From assembly GCA_964587815.1 (NCBI GenBank), contig CAZPMH010000004.1, positions 1 through 64,000 on the forward strand: DNA of 64,000 bases, written 5' to 3'. This DNA is from UBA1672 sp964587815. GTDB taxonomy: Bacteria > Pseudomonadota > Alphaproteobacteria > Micavibrionales > Micavibrionaceae. Of the stretch, positions 1 through 8,489 are shown in pieces. Below the pieces are notes generated by a model, which saw only the letters and a program-made list of their open reading frames with translations, had not been told where the DNA came from and did not search any database. The first letter of the stretch is position 1, and every line of letters starts with the position of its first letter. Both the position numbers and the translations under genes were made by a program.

Positions 1-1691
1 GACACATCACCGCCGTAACATTTCGCCGTCACATCCTTACGGAGCGCCGAGACATTTTCCCGCGCGATAATCTTGCCGCCAATCGCCGCCTGAATTGCGA
101 TTTTAAACATCTGCCGCGGGATCAGGTCTTTGAGCCGTTCACACATACCGCGCCCGCGCATATCCGCACTTGCGCGGTGCACAATCATCGCCAGCGCGTC
201 CACAGGCTCCTCATTCACGCGAATTTCCAGCTTCACCAAATCATTCTCGCCATAGCCATCCAGCTCATAATCAAAACTGGCATAGCCCTTGGAAATGCTT
301 TTCAGTCGATCATAAAAATCAAACACCACCTCGTTCAGCGGCAGGCGATAAACAAGCATCGCGCGCCCGCCCGCATAGGTCAGGTCAAGCTGAACCCCAC
401 GTCGATCTTGGCACAATTGCAACAAGCCGCCCAGATATTCATCGGGCACAAGAATGGTCGCCTTAATCCACGGCTCCTCAATGCTCTTAATCTTCACCAC
501 ATCGGGCATATCAACGGGGTTATACAGCTCAATCTGATCGCCGTTCGTCATGTTGATTTTATAAACAACCGATGGCGCGGTTGGGATCAAATCAAGGTCA
601 AATTCCCGCTCCAACCGCTCCTGAATAATCTCCATATGTAGCAAGCCAAGGAAGCCACAGCGAAACCCGAGGCCGAGCGCCTGAGAGCTCTCCATCTCAT
701 AATGCACGCTGGCATCATTGAGTTTGATCTTCCCCAGAGAATCGCGCAACTTCTCAAAATCGCCCGCATCGGCGGGGTAGAAGGAGCAAAACACCATCGG
801 CACGGATGGCTTAAAGCCGGGCAGAGCGGTCTCGCACGGTTTCTTATCGTCCGTAATCGTATCACCGACATTGGTCTCCGATATATCTTTGATCGAGGCC
901 GTAATAAAGCCCATCTCACCCGGGCCGAGCGCGTCCAGCTCCACTTTCTTCGGAGTGAACATACCCACACGGTCAATCTCACGCGTTGCGCCGTTGCTCA
1001 TGAATTTGATCTTCTGGCCCTTGCGCAAATGCCCGTCAATTACGCGCACCAAAACAATCACGCCCAGATAAATGTCATACCAACTATCCACCAATAACGC
1101 CTTGGTCGGTTGCTCCGCATCGCCTTCATGCGGCGGGGGTAGGCGTTCCACAATCGCCTCCAGCAAATCGCCAACGCCTTCGCCCGTCTTACCCGAACAC
1201 GGCACGGCATCATCCGCCGGCAAACCGATCACATCTTCAATTTCCTGTTTTGCGTTCTCAATATCCGCGGCAGGCAAGTCGATTTTATTAATCGCGGGCA
1301 CAATCTCATGGTTATTCTCCAGCGCCATATACACATTCGCAATCGTTTGCGCCTCTACCCCTTGCGTCGAATCAACAACGAGGATTGAACCTTCGCAACT
1401 GGCGAGCGAGCGTGACACCTCATAGGCAAAATCCACATGCCCGGGTGTGTCCATCAAATTCAGCTGATAGGTAATGCCATCCTTCGCCGTATATTCCAGC
1501 CGCACCGTCTGTGCCTTAATCGTAATGCCGCGCTCACGCTCAATATCCATATTATCAAGCACTTGCTCTTCCATCTCGCGCTCTTCAAGACCGCCGCACG
1601 TCTGAATCAACCGATCGGCCAGCGTCGACTTCCCGTGGTCGATATGGGCAATGATTGCAAAGTTACGAATATGTTCCAGTTTGTGCGTCAT
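1..1691 (-). CDS. lepA: Elongation factor 4 (LepA), 3' end outside window
   Basis: Ribosome-associated GTPase that back-translocates or remodels stalled elongating ribosomes. The translated minus strand begins MTHKLEHIRNFAIIAHIDHG; the P-loop AHIDHGKST lies at residues 15-23, followed by DTPGH and NKID GTPase motifs. About 563 residues are visible of the usual ~600, and the visible end (AKCYGGDVS) matches the start of the basic LepA C-terminal tail, so only about 30-35 residues are missing. The ATG start is preceded by AAGGAT at good spacing. It is divergent from the small membrane protein at 1901. Family identity is very secure. Confidence 0.97.
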   Translation of the reverse strand, partial: MTHKLEHIRNFAIIAHIDHGKSTLADRLIQTCGGLEEREMEEQVLDNMDIERERGITIKAQTVRLEYTAKDGITYQLNLMDTPGHVDFAYEVSRSLASCEGSILVVDSTQGVEAQTIANVYMALENNHEIVPAINKIDLPAADIENAKQEIEDVIGLPADDAVPCSGKTGEGVGDLLEAIVERLPPPHEGDAEQPTKALLVDSWYDIYLGVIVLVRVIDGHLRKGQKIKFMSNGATREIDRVGMFTPKKVELDALGPGEMGFITASIKDISETNVGDTITDDKKPCETALPGFKPSVPMVFCSFYPADAGDFEKLRDSLGKIKLNDASVHYEMESSQALGLGFRCGFLGLLHMEIIQERLEREFDLDLIPTAPSVVYKINMTNGDQIELYNPVDMPDVVKIKSIEEPWIKATILVPDEYLGGLLQLCQDRRGVQLDLTYAGGRAMLVYRLPLNEVVFDFYDRLKSISKGYASFDYELDGYGENDLVKLEIRVNEEPVDALAMIVHRASADMRGRGMCERLKDLIPRQMFKIAIQAAIGGKIIARENVSALRKDVTAKCYGGDV

Positions 1692-1727
1692 AAATATCCT
1701 TAAATCACTTAAAAAAAGCGCAAACGC

Positions 1728-1756
1728 ACTATAGCGTTTCATGCTAAAATAGTGAA
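1728..1756 (-). promoter_or_regulatory. Putative sigma70-type promoter of lepA
   Basis: Read on the minus strand, TTCACT (1756-1751) and TATAGT (1733-1728) are separated by 17 bp, about 35 bp upstream of the lepA ATG. The -10 matches consensus at 5 of 6 positions and the -35 at 4 of 6. Found by eye only. Confidence 0.4.
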
Positions 1757-1900
1757 GGAAACATAAGGGTTAAGGCGCAAAACGTCCATCGAAAAAGTAA
1801 CGCGGCGTGGATATATAAAATTAAGACTTTGCCTATACTCTAAAACTTGTAATAGTCGCGTATAATACTCGAGTGTGAAATTCAAGGCGAAAGGGTCTGC

Positions 1901-2317
1901 GTGAGCGTGGATAATCAGGATAGCAGCAATAATCTAGGGGGCGAAAGAACGCCCAAAAAACCTGACATCTCCCTCGATGCGCTGGAAATCAGAAACGCCT
2001 CGGCCAAATCAGGGCAGGGCGACAGCACAGCCAAAGCCGAAGACACAAACGAAGAAAAACAAGCCGCCCAAAAGAAAAAAAAGAAAAAAGACGGCCCTGT
2101 CTTGCTTGAAAAATCTTACATGGAATCAGATACGACAATAACAAAAGGCGCCATGGCAGGCTTCATCGTTACTTTTTTTGTCCTCGCTTTTTGTTTCATG
2201 GTTTGGAAATTGTACCTCTACAACACCAACCCACTCAACGCAGGCGATCGCATAACCAAACAATATGTTCTGGATCATTATCAACGCAGGATGGAACAGC
2301 AACTGGGCGCACGTTAG
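1901..2317 (+). CDS. Small single-pass membrane protein, unknown
   Basis: 138-aa protein with a GTG start after AAGGCGAAAGG. The first ~75 residues are polar and disordered, rich in Lys, Glu, Ala and Gln, with a basic QKKKKKKDG run around residues 57-66. One transmembrane helix follows (GFIVTFFVLAFCFMVWKLYL, about residues 87-106), and a short polar tail contains DRITKQYVLDHYQRRMEQ. The basic run before the helix suggests a cytoplasmic N-terminus (N-in) and a periplasmic C-terminus. No family is recognised. It stands alone between lepA and the terminator at 2443. Confidence 0.75.
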   Translation: MSVDNQDSSNNLGGERTPKKPDISLDALEIRNASAKSGQGDSTAKAEDTNEEKQAAQKKKKKKDGPVLLEKSYMESDTTITKGAMAGFIVTFFVLAFCFMVWKLYLYNTNPLNAGDRITKQYVLDHYQRRMEQQLGAR

Positions 2318-2442
2318 GTTTCTGTTCTATACTTCAGGCCACCAGCCTACAGCCCGAAACTGCCTGCGACTCTGTCCCTGTTTCAGAGAGCTTATGACAC
2401 TGGCAGAGTAGCCATGAAAGAAAGTGCCGGAAAAAAAGGCAC

Positions 2443-2472
2443 CAAAAAACGGGTGCAAAACACCCGTCTTTA
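2443..2472 (-). terminator. Rho-independent terminator of the 2497-10760 gene run
   Basis: Perfect 7-bp stem ACGGGTG (2449-2455) / CACCCGT (2461-2467) with a 5-nt loop. On the minus strand it is followed by a run of T (2448-2443). A second weaker hairpin, GTGCC (2424-2428) / GGCAC (2438-2442), lies just beyond. The structure closes the minus-strand genes that end at 2497 and may weakly stop the convergent gene ending at 2317. Confidence 0.8.
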
Positions 2473-2496
2473 AAATTCTAAATATCAGCACGCAGC

Positions 2497-2709
2497 TTAC
2501 ATGTCAAGAACGTCATACTTTGATCTGTCCACACTGTCAAGACCGTCAAGTTCGTTAGAAATGCTTTCCTGACCAAGACCGGGAATTGAAGTGGCAACGC
2601 CATCTGTACCCATTTCAAAAGCAACGACTGAATCCGCTGCGCCGAATTTACCGACCAGTTCAGTTGTTTCTGCTGCATTCATAAAACCCATTCCGTTCAT
2701 ATTTTTCAC
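2497..2709 (-). CDS. Small protein, unknown (70 aa)
   Basis: 70-aa acidic protein beginning MKNMNGMGFMNAAETTELVG with an excellent ribosome binding site (AAAAAAGGAGTG before the ATG). There is no signal peptide and no clear membrane segment. The middle is Gly/Val/Ala rich and the end acidic (DGLDSVDRSKYDVLDM). It is the last gene of the minus-strand run starting at 10760 and is directly followed by the terminator at 2443. No family is recognised. The strong start and terminator support a real gene. Confidence 0.7.
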   Translation of the reverse strand: MKNMNGMGFMNAAETTELVGKFGAADSVVAFEMGTDGVATSIPGLGQESISNELDGLDSVDRSKYDVLDM

Positions 2710-2765
2710 TCCTTTTTTAAAAGTCTTTTTAAATTTTCAACCGCCCGCTTTGCGCGAATCTCATA

Positions 2766-3131
2766 TTATTTACTATGGATTATAAGGGGAACATAAAAGC
2801 CTTCTTTGGCACCGCCCGTCTCATCATCCATTAAAACCATTAAGACCTGATGTGTGTTTTGCATATTTTTCGACATTTCTTTATTCAAAGGCATGCCTGC
2901 ATTTCTTATTTCGCCACCATCAAGTACAAAATCCAGTCTATAAGTGTCCAAATCGTACTCTAACCAAGAAAGTTCATTTCGAAAGGGTTTGTTGTGAAAT
3001 ACTGCACAGCGTCCATCTTCCTTTACGGCGACTTCAACCTGTAATTTGCTTTTTTCATCAACACCGTAGAAAAAATCTGTAAGATTACCTCTCTCCGGTA
3101 GTTCTGCAGTATTTTCTATCCCTTCACCCAT
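2766..3131 (-). CDS. Small protein, unknown; paralogue of the next gene
   Basis: 121-aa soluble protein. Its C-terminal ~75 residues align with those of the 3202-3681 product: a CAVFHNKPF / NYIFHGPEL segment, then LSWLEYDLDT / IDHLEYDPDT, then EGFYVPLII / DGFEVHLKI near the end. The two are therefore a tandem duplicated pair. A beta-rich, single-domain fold is likely. There is no signal peptide or catalytic motif. It lies 56 bp upstream of the 70-aa gene and 70 bp downstream of its paralogue, in the same minus-strand run. Function unknown. Confidence 0.72.
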   Translation of the reverse strand: MGEGIENTAELPERGNLTDFFYGVDEKSKLQVEVAVKEDGRCAVFHNKPFRNELSWLEYDLDTYRLDFVLDGGEIRNAGMPLNKEMSKNMQNTHQVLMVLMDDETGGAKEGFYVPLIIHSK

Positions 3132-3201
3132 GTTTTCGATTCTTCTTCTTATGTTTATAAGTATATATCAGCTTTTTGAAAAAAGCCCGAACTTTTTTAA
3201 A

Positions 3202-3681
3202 TTAATTTAATGTTTTCCGAATTTCCGGCTCTTTGATTTTCAAATGCACTTCAAAACCATCAATCGCCTTACCATCCTTGGTTCTGATAATATATAAATA
3301 TTGCTCTTTTGCAATATACGGACGCACCAACCACTGTATTTTTGCACCTAAATCAAGCTGCTGGCTATCATTGGTGAAAACGGTGATATGTTGTGTGTCC
3401 GGGTCATATTCAAGGTGGTCAATGGTACAATTCAACTCAGGCCCGTGAAAAATATAGTTCACGTCCTTCTCACGGTCACAGTAAATGTCGAAATCGTCAG
3501 GGCTGTTAAACAGCTTTGTTCGGCCCGAGCCAAAACCTTTGCCCCAGTCCTTGGAAATACTGGGGGGAGAGTGGTTATTGTGATCATTTTGATCGTTGTC
3601 TGACATCATGTATATGGCCGGAGAAGCCTTACTCGTTATATGTTCAACGCCATCATATACGCTGGCACTTAACAAAATCAT
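3202..3681 (-). CDS. Small protein, unknown; paralogue of the 2766 product
   Basis: 159-aa soluble protein with a good AGGAG ribosome binding site before ATG 3681. The N-terminal ~60 residues are polar and Asp/Asn rich (SDNDQNDHNNHSPPS). The C-terminal part holds the domain shared with the neighbouring 121-aa protein (LEYDPDT around residue 92, DGFEVHLKI near the end). An internal Met at MMSDNDQND is an alternative start, about 25 residues in. It lies 44 bp downstream of the giant gene and is probably co-transcribed with it. No known family recognised. Confidence 0.72.
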   Translation of the reverse strand: MILLSASVYDGVEHITSKASPAIYMMSDNDQNDHNNHSPPSISKDWGKGFGSGRTKLFNSPDDFDIYCDREKDVNYIFHGPELNCTIDHLEYDPDTQHITVFTNDSQQLDLGAKIQWLVRPYIAKEQYLYIIRTKDGKAIDGFEVHLKIKEPEIRKTLN

Positions 3682-3725
3682 AACACTTCTCCTGTGCGCT
3701 GCAAAGACTTAAGGCTTAACTGCAC

Positions 3726-6700
3726 TTATTGTGCCGTTGCCATTTCTGCCTCTATCTCACGTGCATCGCCAATCGTAAAGTCGATTTTCATTCTTTGTTG
3801 AGCCTGACCGTCAGAGCTTGCGATAACCGCATCAACCGTTCCGCGGCGCGCATCATCAACAAGGTTATTACCCATACCCATCATGCGGGCACGTCCAAGA
3901 ACAGCATCATTGATAATCGTACGCTCACGATCACCGACAACAATTTCATCACCGCCGATCGGCATGCCGCCAACATGGCTCTGCGTCCGTCCGTCAATAA
4001 TGGATGTACCGCGCATAACAACGTGGTCAACCTGGTTGCCGTTACGATCAGTAATCAGCGCAGTCTGAGAGCCGTCACCCGCAGGAGTGTGCGACGCGCC
4101 GCCTGTACCGGGCGTGCTGGATTGGCGCACATATCCGCCGGAACTGGCGTAACCGTTGCTGCCAAGCTCTCTGGTACGTCCGATGCGTCCCTCTGCTTGG
4201 TCGCGCATTTCTTGGCCGATCGTGCCTGAACGCTTAAGCGCGTAACCGACAAGCGCAATCATAAGACCAATTTTAACGGCTCTTGGTGTTTTATTGCCCA
4301 ATAAGCTATCAATCGCGTTAATAGCAACCATACCACCAATAACAAGTCCGCCTGTTTCAACAAGATTGTAGAAATTCCGCTGATCCTGTGTTTTTGCATT
4401 GGCTTTTGTGCGTTGCCACCATTCGCCAACACCTTGGAACCAACCTCCAACAGCTTGTGCATAGCCACCGACAACACTTGTGCCGCCCGGGCGATCCGTA
4501 CCCAAATATTGGTTAAGAATACCGTATTCACCGCCGGCCGCAGTAAGACCTTCATTGACGGAATTACGCCAACCGTATCTGAACTGGAATTCTTGGTTTC
4601 CGTTACGATCAGGGTTCGCTGGGTCGCCGTGAAGCAGAGCAACATGCTCTTCACGATGGCTGTTGATCGTATCGCGAATCTCTGATGCGGCCTCGCGTCT
4701 ATCGCTGATTTGGTTCTGGATGCGATCAAGGCGGCGCACCAAACGGTTTGCTTCATCAACATTTGCCGCGCTTCTGTCTGCAGGGTCCAGCTGAGTAAAG
4801 GCAACACGCGCTGCTTCAGCTTGCTCCATCAGGGCTTGTGTTTCACGCTGAACCGACTGAAGTTGCGTCAGCAGACCATTCGATTCGTTGATCCCTCTTT
4901 GGATCATGTCACGAAGTAGATAAAGGTTTTCAGCTCTTGTCGTATGTCCTTCTTCAATCAACTCATCAATCAGAACGTTTAACTGGTCTTGGCCGTTCTG
5001 CATGGTCTGAATCATTTCAACAGCGCCAAATCTCTCAGGATCGTCTCCCGCCAAACTGCCGGGGTTTGTCACTGAACTGTTCACAAAGCCGTTATCCGCA
5101 CGAATACTTGCAAAAGCAGCTTCTGCGGCAGAACGTTGCTGTGCAATCGCATCTGTTTGCCCTGCAGGTAAAGCCGTGCTTGGAGCCATCGTGCTTGGCG
5201 CAGGTGTCGTCGTGTCCGGCGCAGGCGTTGTTGTATCCGGCGCAGGCGTTGTTGTATCCGGCGCGGGCGTTGTTGTATCCGGCGCAGGCGTCGTTGTATC
5301 CGGCGCGGGGGTTGTTGTATCCGGCGCAGGCGTCGTTGTATCCGGNNNNNNNNNNNNNNNNNNNNNNNNNNNNNNNNNNNNNNNNNNNNNNNNNNNNNNN
5401 NNNNNNNNNNNNNNNNNNNNNNNNNNNNNNNNNNNNNNNNNNNNNGTTGTATCCGGCGCAGGCGTCGTTGTATCCGGTGCAGGTGTTGTCGTGTCCGGTG
5501 CAGGTGTTGTCGTGTCCGGCGCAGGTGTCGTCGTGTCTGGTGCGGGCGTTGTCGTATCATCCGCAGCTGGCTCTTCATCGGTGCCATCACCCATGAACGA
5601 ACCGAAACCGATATGCTGCCCGATCAGGCTTTCATAACCGCTGTTAAGTGGAGAGCCGGGAAGCAACAAATCAATCGCGTTCGTACCCGTTGATGCAATG
5701 ATATCAGGAACACCAAGTGCAAACCCTGCAAGATTTCCAAGATCATTATTCTCAACTTCATCACCTGTAACAGCTTCATAAAGCTGTGATCCACCGTAAT
5801 ATGTACCGCCAACAAGACCGGAACCGACCACAGCCCAACGGGTGTGTGCGGAAGGGCTCCAAGTGTTACCTGACGTCGCGATCCCGATAGGGCCGCCGCG
5901 ACCTAAAAGGCCACCACTTAAAACGAATTTGGTTGGGTTCAAAACACCATCACGGAGAACACGACCGGCACCGTAAACAGGCGCAGCGATAACTTTCGGC
6001 ATTCTTGAATCTGCCAAATTACTCCAGCTTAGTTTTTCAACGTCCAACTCACCGATTGAACCTGCTTTTTTGACCTCAGTCGTGCCACCCATAAAGTAAG
6101 CAGCTGTACGTCTTAATGTGTTCGCAATAAAGCGGTCACGGTTTACGCGTCCCGGAACACCTTCAGGGTCGCCGAAATTACGCATGAAGCCCATGCGCGT
6201 ATCTTCACCCGGGAAGGCCTTACCGTAAGCAAAATATTTGTAAATATCAGCAAAACTCTGCTGCGTATCACGAGGTCCGAAACGAAGAGGGTTGTGAGGC
6301 TTGTCATTCAAAGCTCTCCTCAAGTCTTCCAAAAACTCCTGTTTGTGCATATCGGTCTCTCTACCGATACGATTGGAAACCTCATCAAGAACAGAGTTAG
6401 GAATGGTTGCGTCACCGCGACGCCCCATATACATAAGCGAAATCTGAACCGCACGTGACGCTTCATGAGGGTAACCGGCTTGATAAAGCGCGTCCGCATG
6501 ACCGATAACAGCACGAAAATCCTCAACGTCCCACTTGATACGGCCGTCTGACATGCGTTCTTTGCCTTCAAAGAACTCCATCAATTGACCCATCTCAATC
6601 TCAGCATTGTTCGATTCAGTGCGTGGCGCGTAAGTGTAGCGTGTATTGCGCTGATATGTACCGACATTCAAGGAACGCTCAAGCGCACGCACATCTTCAA

Positions 6701-8399
6701 TGGCTTGCGCAGGAACATCAACGCCGTTACGTGTAAATGCATCACCGTTGTAAAGGCGCATCTCAACGTCAGAACCGAGACGGCGGAATCTGTCAAAGCC
6801 ACCATAACGCAAAGCGTTCGCAGCTTGCCCGTCATTTGTGTGCCTGCCCATTTCCGTCACGAAGTCATTTAAAATGGCGTTATCCGTTGACCCACGCTGC
6901 ATAGATGCAGCCATGCTGTCTAAATCCTGTAAATATTTCAGCATGGAGTCACGCTGGCGACCGCTAAGGTCTTCAATACCGCGCGCAAATTTCAAAGGCG
7001 TTTCTGTAATAAGCTCACGAGACTCAAGTTCTTTGATTCTGATCTGTAAATTCTCACGAAGCTGTTCAAGATTGTCGGCATTTTCCTCTGCGAACTCATC
7101 GAACATACCGCGCACACGATCAAGAGCTTCATCACGCGTAATGCGGCTACCGGATAGGTCTGCGGCGATGTCAGCCAAGCCTGTTTCCATGTTCTTCGCA
7201 GCATCAATAACACCCGAAGCTTTAATCGAGGCATCAATATCATTAACAAACGGCTTAATGTAACGACTTGCTACGAAAAGATTCGGTGTTGTCTTCGCAA
7301 GGTTACCAATCTCGGTCATACCCGGGATGTAGCGTAAAATATTCTTCAATGAGATATTTGTGTAAGGAATACCCCAGTTTGAATAGTGCAAACGTGCAGC
7401 CTGCTGGAAAATGTTACGACGCGGCGCACCAATTACGGATGTGGGCGCGACATAATCAGGGTCACCTTCAAATGGAATGTTACGCGCAGCAGGGTTCCTG
7501 CGATTGCCACCGCCACCACCGGCATTGGGGTTCGGGCCGTCACCTCCCGGAGGATCGCCACCATCACCGCCACCACGGTTACCGTTTGGCCCATCCGGGC
7601 CGTCCGGACCATCTGCATCATTGGCAAAACCTTCGCCGTCGACATCACGCGGAGGAGGGGCATCACCACCACTTCCATCGTCCAAGCGAGGAGCATTAGA
7701 GTCAAAAACCTCACCGGTATCATTATCAATCGTTACACCGTTACCGGTATCTGCGTCAGGATCGAATCTTTGGGGGCCACCTTCACCATCAAGGCTTATA
7801 ACTGTTTCACCATCGCGACCTGTCGGCGCAGAGCGTGCAGTTTGCTCCGCAGTTTCACGCTGCAAGAAAACGGCACGTGCCTCGTCAACGCTAATGCCTT
7901 GTTGGCTTGCGATTCGGTCGATTTCACTGCGGCGGAAAGTTGCCGCATAATTAACAGTGTTATTAATTTCACGCATCTGCGAAATTGAAATGTTGCTACC
8001 ACTGCCTCTGCTTGATTGAATAAAAGCATTTCTTGCTTCTTCAAGGCGCTGGGTAACGGTCGCCTGATCAAGGTTACTCGATAAAATTTCGTCAACTTGA
8101 TCAAGGTATCTGGACGTATCGGAGATACCCGTGATGTAATTGGTAACTAATCTGTTGCCTGAAAATTGGCGAGCAGCTTGCTCGGCGGCTTCACGTGCGG
8201 CCGTACCTTCGTCAATTTTATCGACCTCAGAGGCCATCCAGTCATTGAATGTTTTCTGCGGGTCATCTGTTGTTCTCAAGGCTTGACGCAAGGAATCAAC
8301 AGCATCATCACCAAAGTGACTAGCAAGATCACCGGCGGAGTTTATAGTGCTCCGTAAGCCACCTCTCAGTAAATTGTCAAAAAGACTACCACCTGCCAT
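3726..8399 (-). CDS. Giant repeat-containing protein, unknown (>1500 aa, contains gap)
   Basis: Very large protein, about 1557 codons counting 34 that touch the 100-N gap, so the true length is unknown. Layout: helical N-terminal region (1-210), an Asp/Gly/Pro-rich linker (about 235-305, with GPDGPDGPNGNRGGGDGGD), a long helical region (about 310-830), and Gly-rich hydrophobic stretches around 830-930 that could be membrane-inserting. A PDTTTPA heptad tract (about 947-1067) is interrupted by the gap. Then come a helical region with glutamine-rich coiled-coil character, two hydrophobic segments (LVIGGMVAINAI and VKIGLMIALVGYAL, about 1350-1390), and a polar tail. There is no N-terminal signal peptide. 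The ATG follows AAGGGTG. It is probably co-transcribed with the 8490-10760 gene. No family recognised; size and build recall secreted or surface-associated accessory proteins, but that is only inference. Confidence 0.8.
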   Translation of the reverse strand: MAGGSLFDNLLRGGLRSTINSAGDLASHFGDDAVDSLRQALRTTDDPQKTFNDWMASEVDKIDEGTAAREAAEQAARQFSGNRLVTNYITGISDTSRYLDQVDEILSSNLDQATVTQRLEEARNAFIQSSRGSGSNISISQMREINNTVNYAATFRRSEIDRIASQQGISVDEARAVFLQRETAEQTARSAPTGRDGETVISLDGEGGPQRFDPDADTGNGVTIDNDTGEVFDSNAPRLDDGSGGDAPPPRDVDGEGFANDADGPDGPDGPNGNRGGGDGGDPPGGDGPNPNAGGGGGNRRNPAARNIPFEGDPDYVAPTSVIGAPRRNIFQQAARLHYSNWGIPYTNISLKNILRYIPGMTEIGNLAKTTPNLFVASRYIKPFVNDIDASIKASGVIDAAKNMETGLADIAADLSGSRITRDEALDRVRGMFDEFAEENADNLEQLRENLQIRIKELESRELITETPLKFARGIEDLSGRQRDSMLKYLQDLDSMAASMQRGSTDNAILNDFVTEMGRHTNDGQAANALRYGGFDRFRRLGSDVEMRLYNGDAFTRNGVDVPAQAIEDVRALERSLNVGTYQRNTRYTYAPRTESNNAEIEMGQLMEFFEGKERMSDGRIKWDVEDFRAVIGHADALYQAGYPHEASRAVQISLMYMGRRGDATIPNSVLDEVSNRIGRETDMHKQEFLEDLRRALNDKPHNPLRFGPRDTQQSFADIYKYFAYGKAFPGEDTRMGFMRNFGDPEGVPGRVNRDRFIANTLRRTAAYFMGGTTEVKKAGSIGELDVEKLSWSNLADSRMPKVIAAPVYGAGRVLRDGVLNPTKFVLSGGLLGRGGPIGIATSGNTWSPSAHTRWAVVGSGLVGGTYYGGSQLYEAVTGDEVENNDLGNLAGFALGVPDIIASTGTNAIDLLLPGSPLNSGYESLIGQHIGFGSFMGDGTDEEPAADDTTTPAPDTTTPAPDTTTPAPDTTTPAPDTTTPAPDTXXXXXXXXXXXXXXXXXXXXXXXXXXXXXXXXXXPDTTTPAPDTTTPAPDTTTPAPDTTTPAPDTTTPAPDTTTPAPDTTTPAPSTMAPSTALPAGQTDAIAQQRSAAEAAFASIRADNGFVNSSVTNPGSLAGDDPERFGAVEMIQTMQNGQDQLNVLIDELIEEGHTTRAENLYLLRDMIQRGINESNGLLTQLQSVQRETQALMEQAEAARVAFTQLDPADRSAANVDEANRLVRRLDRIQNQISDRREAASEIRDTINSHREEHVALLHGDPANPDRNGNQEFQFRYGWRNSVNEGLTAAGGEYGILNQYLGTDRPGGTSVVGGYAQAVGGWFQGVGEWWQRTKANAKTQDQRNFYNLVETGGLVIGGMVAINAIDSLLGNKTPRAVKIGLMIALVGYALKRSGTIGQEMRDQAEGRIGRTRELGSNGYASSGGYVRQSSTPGTGGASHTPAGDGSQTALITDRNGNQVDHVVMRGTSIIDGRTQSHVGGMPIGGDEIVVGDRERTIINDAVLGRARMMGMGNNLVDDARRGTVDAVIASSDGQAQQRMKIDFTIGDAREIEAEMATAQ
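5197..5559. repeat. 21-bp in-frame tandem repeat encoding PDTTTPA
   Basis: About seven units lie left of the N gap and five right of it, each 21 bp. Central units share the same synonymous codons, while units at both edges differ (for example GTCGTCGTGTCC against GTTGTTGTATCC), as in a tract that expands from its middle. The repeat encodes a Thr/Pro/Asp spacer in the giant protein at 3726-8399. It has no spacers between units and is not a CRISPR. Confidence 0.95.
5346..5445. other. Assembly gap (100 N) inside the tandem repeat
   Basis: Exactly 100 N. The same repeat landmark (GTTGTATCCGG) is found at 5335 and 5446, 111 bp apart, which is not a multiple of the 21-bp unit. The gap is therefore a placeholder rather than a measured length. 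Confidence 0.95.
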
Positions 8400-8489
8400 T
8401 TAAATTACACCCTTAATAAATTTTATATTTGTACTTATTTATATAAATAGTATCGGATTTGGTGACGTAATGTCAAACTTATTCAAACC

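Noticed and set aside
1861..1866. TATAAT as the -10 of the 1901 gene
   Set aside because: No acceptable -35 at 16-19 bp upstream and no extended -10 TG; left out as a feature.
3729..4229. Long + strand open frames across 3.7-8.4 kb
   Set aside because: They lie opposite the giant gene, lack ribosome sites and have cysteine/histidine-rich, low-quality composition typical of antisense frames.
5197..5559. CRISPR-like regular repeats
   Set aside because: Units are directly adjacent at 21 bp with no unique spacers, and they are in frame with a coding region.
5176..5637. Open frames on the + strand with a SGAGVVV repeat, opposite the giant gene
   Set aside because: Mirror translation of the 21-bp repeat; the minus frame has a long continuous non-repeat protein on both sides and a ribosome site.
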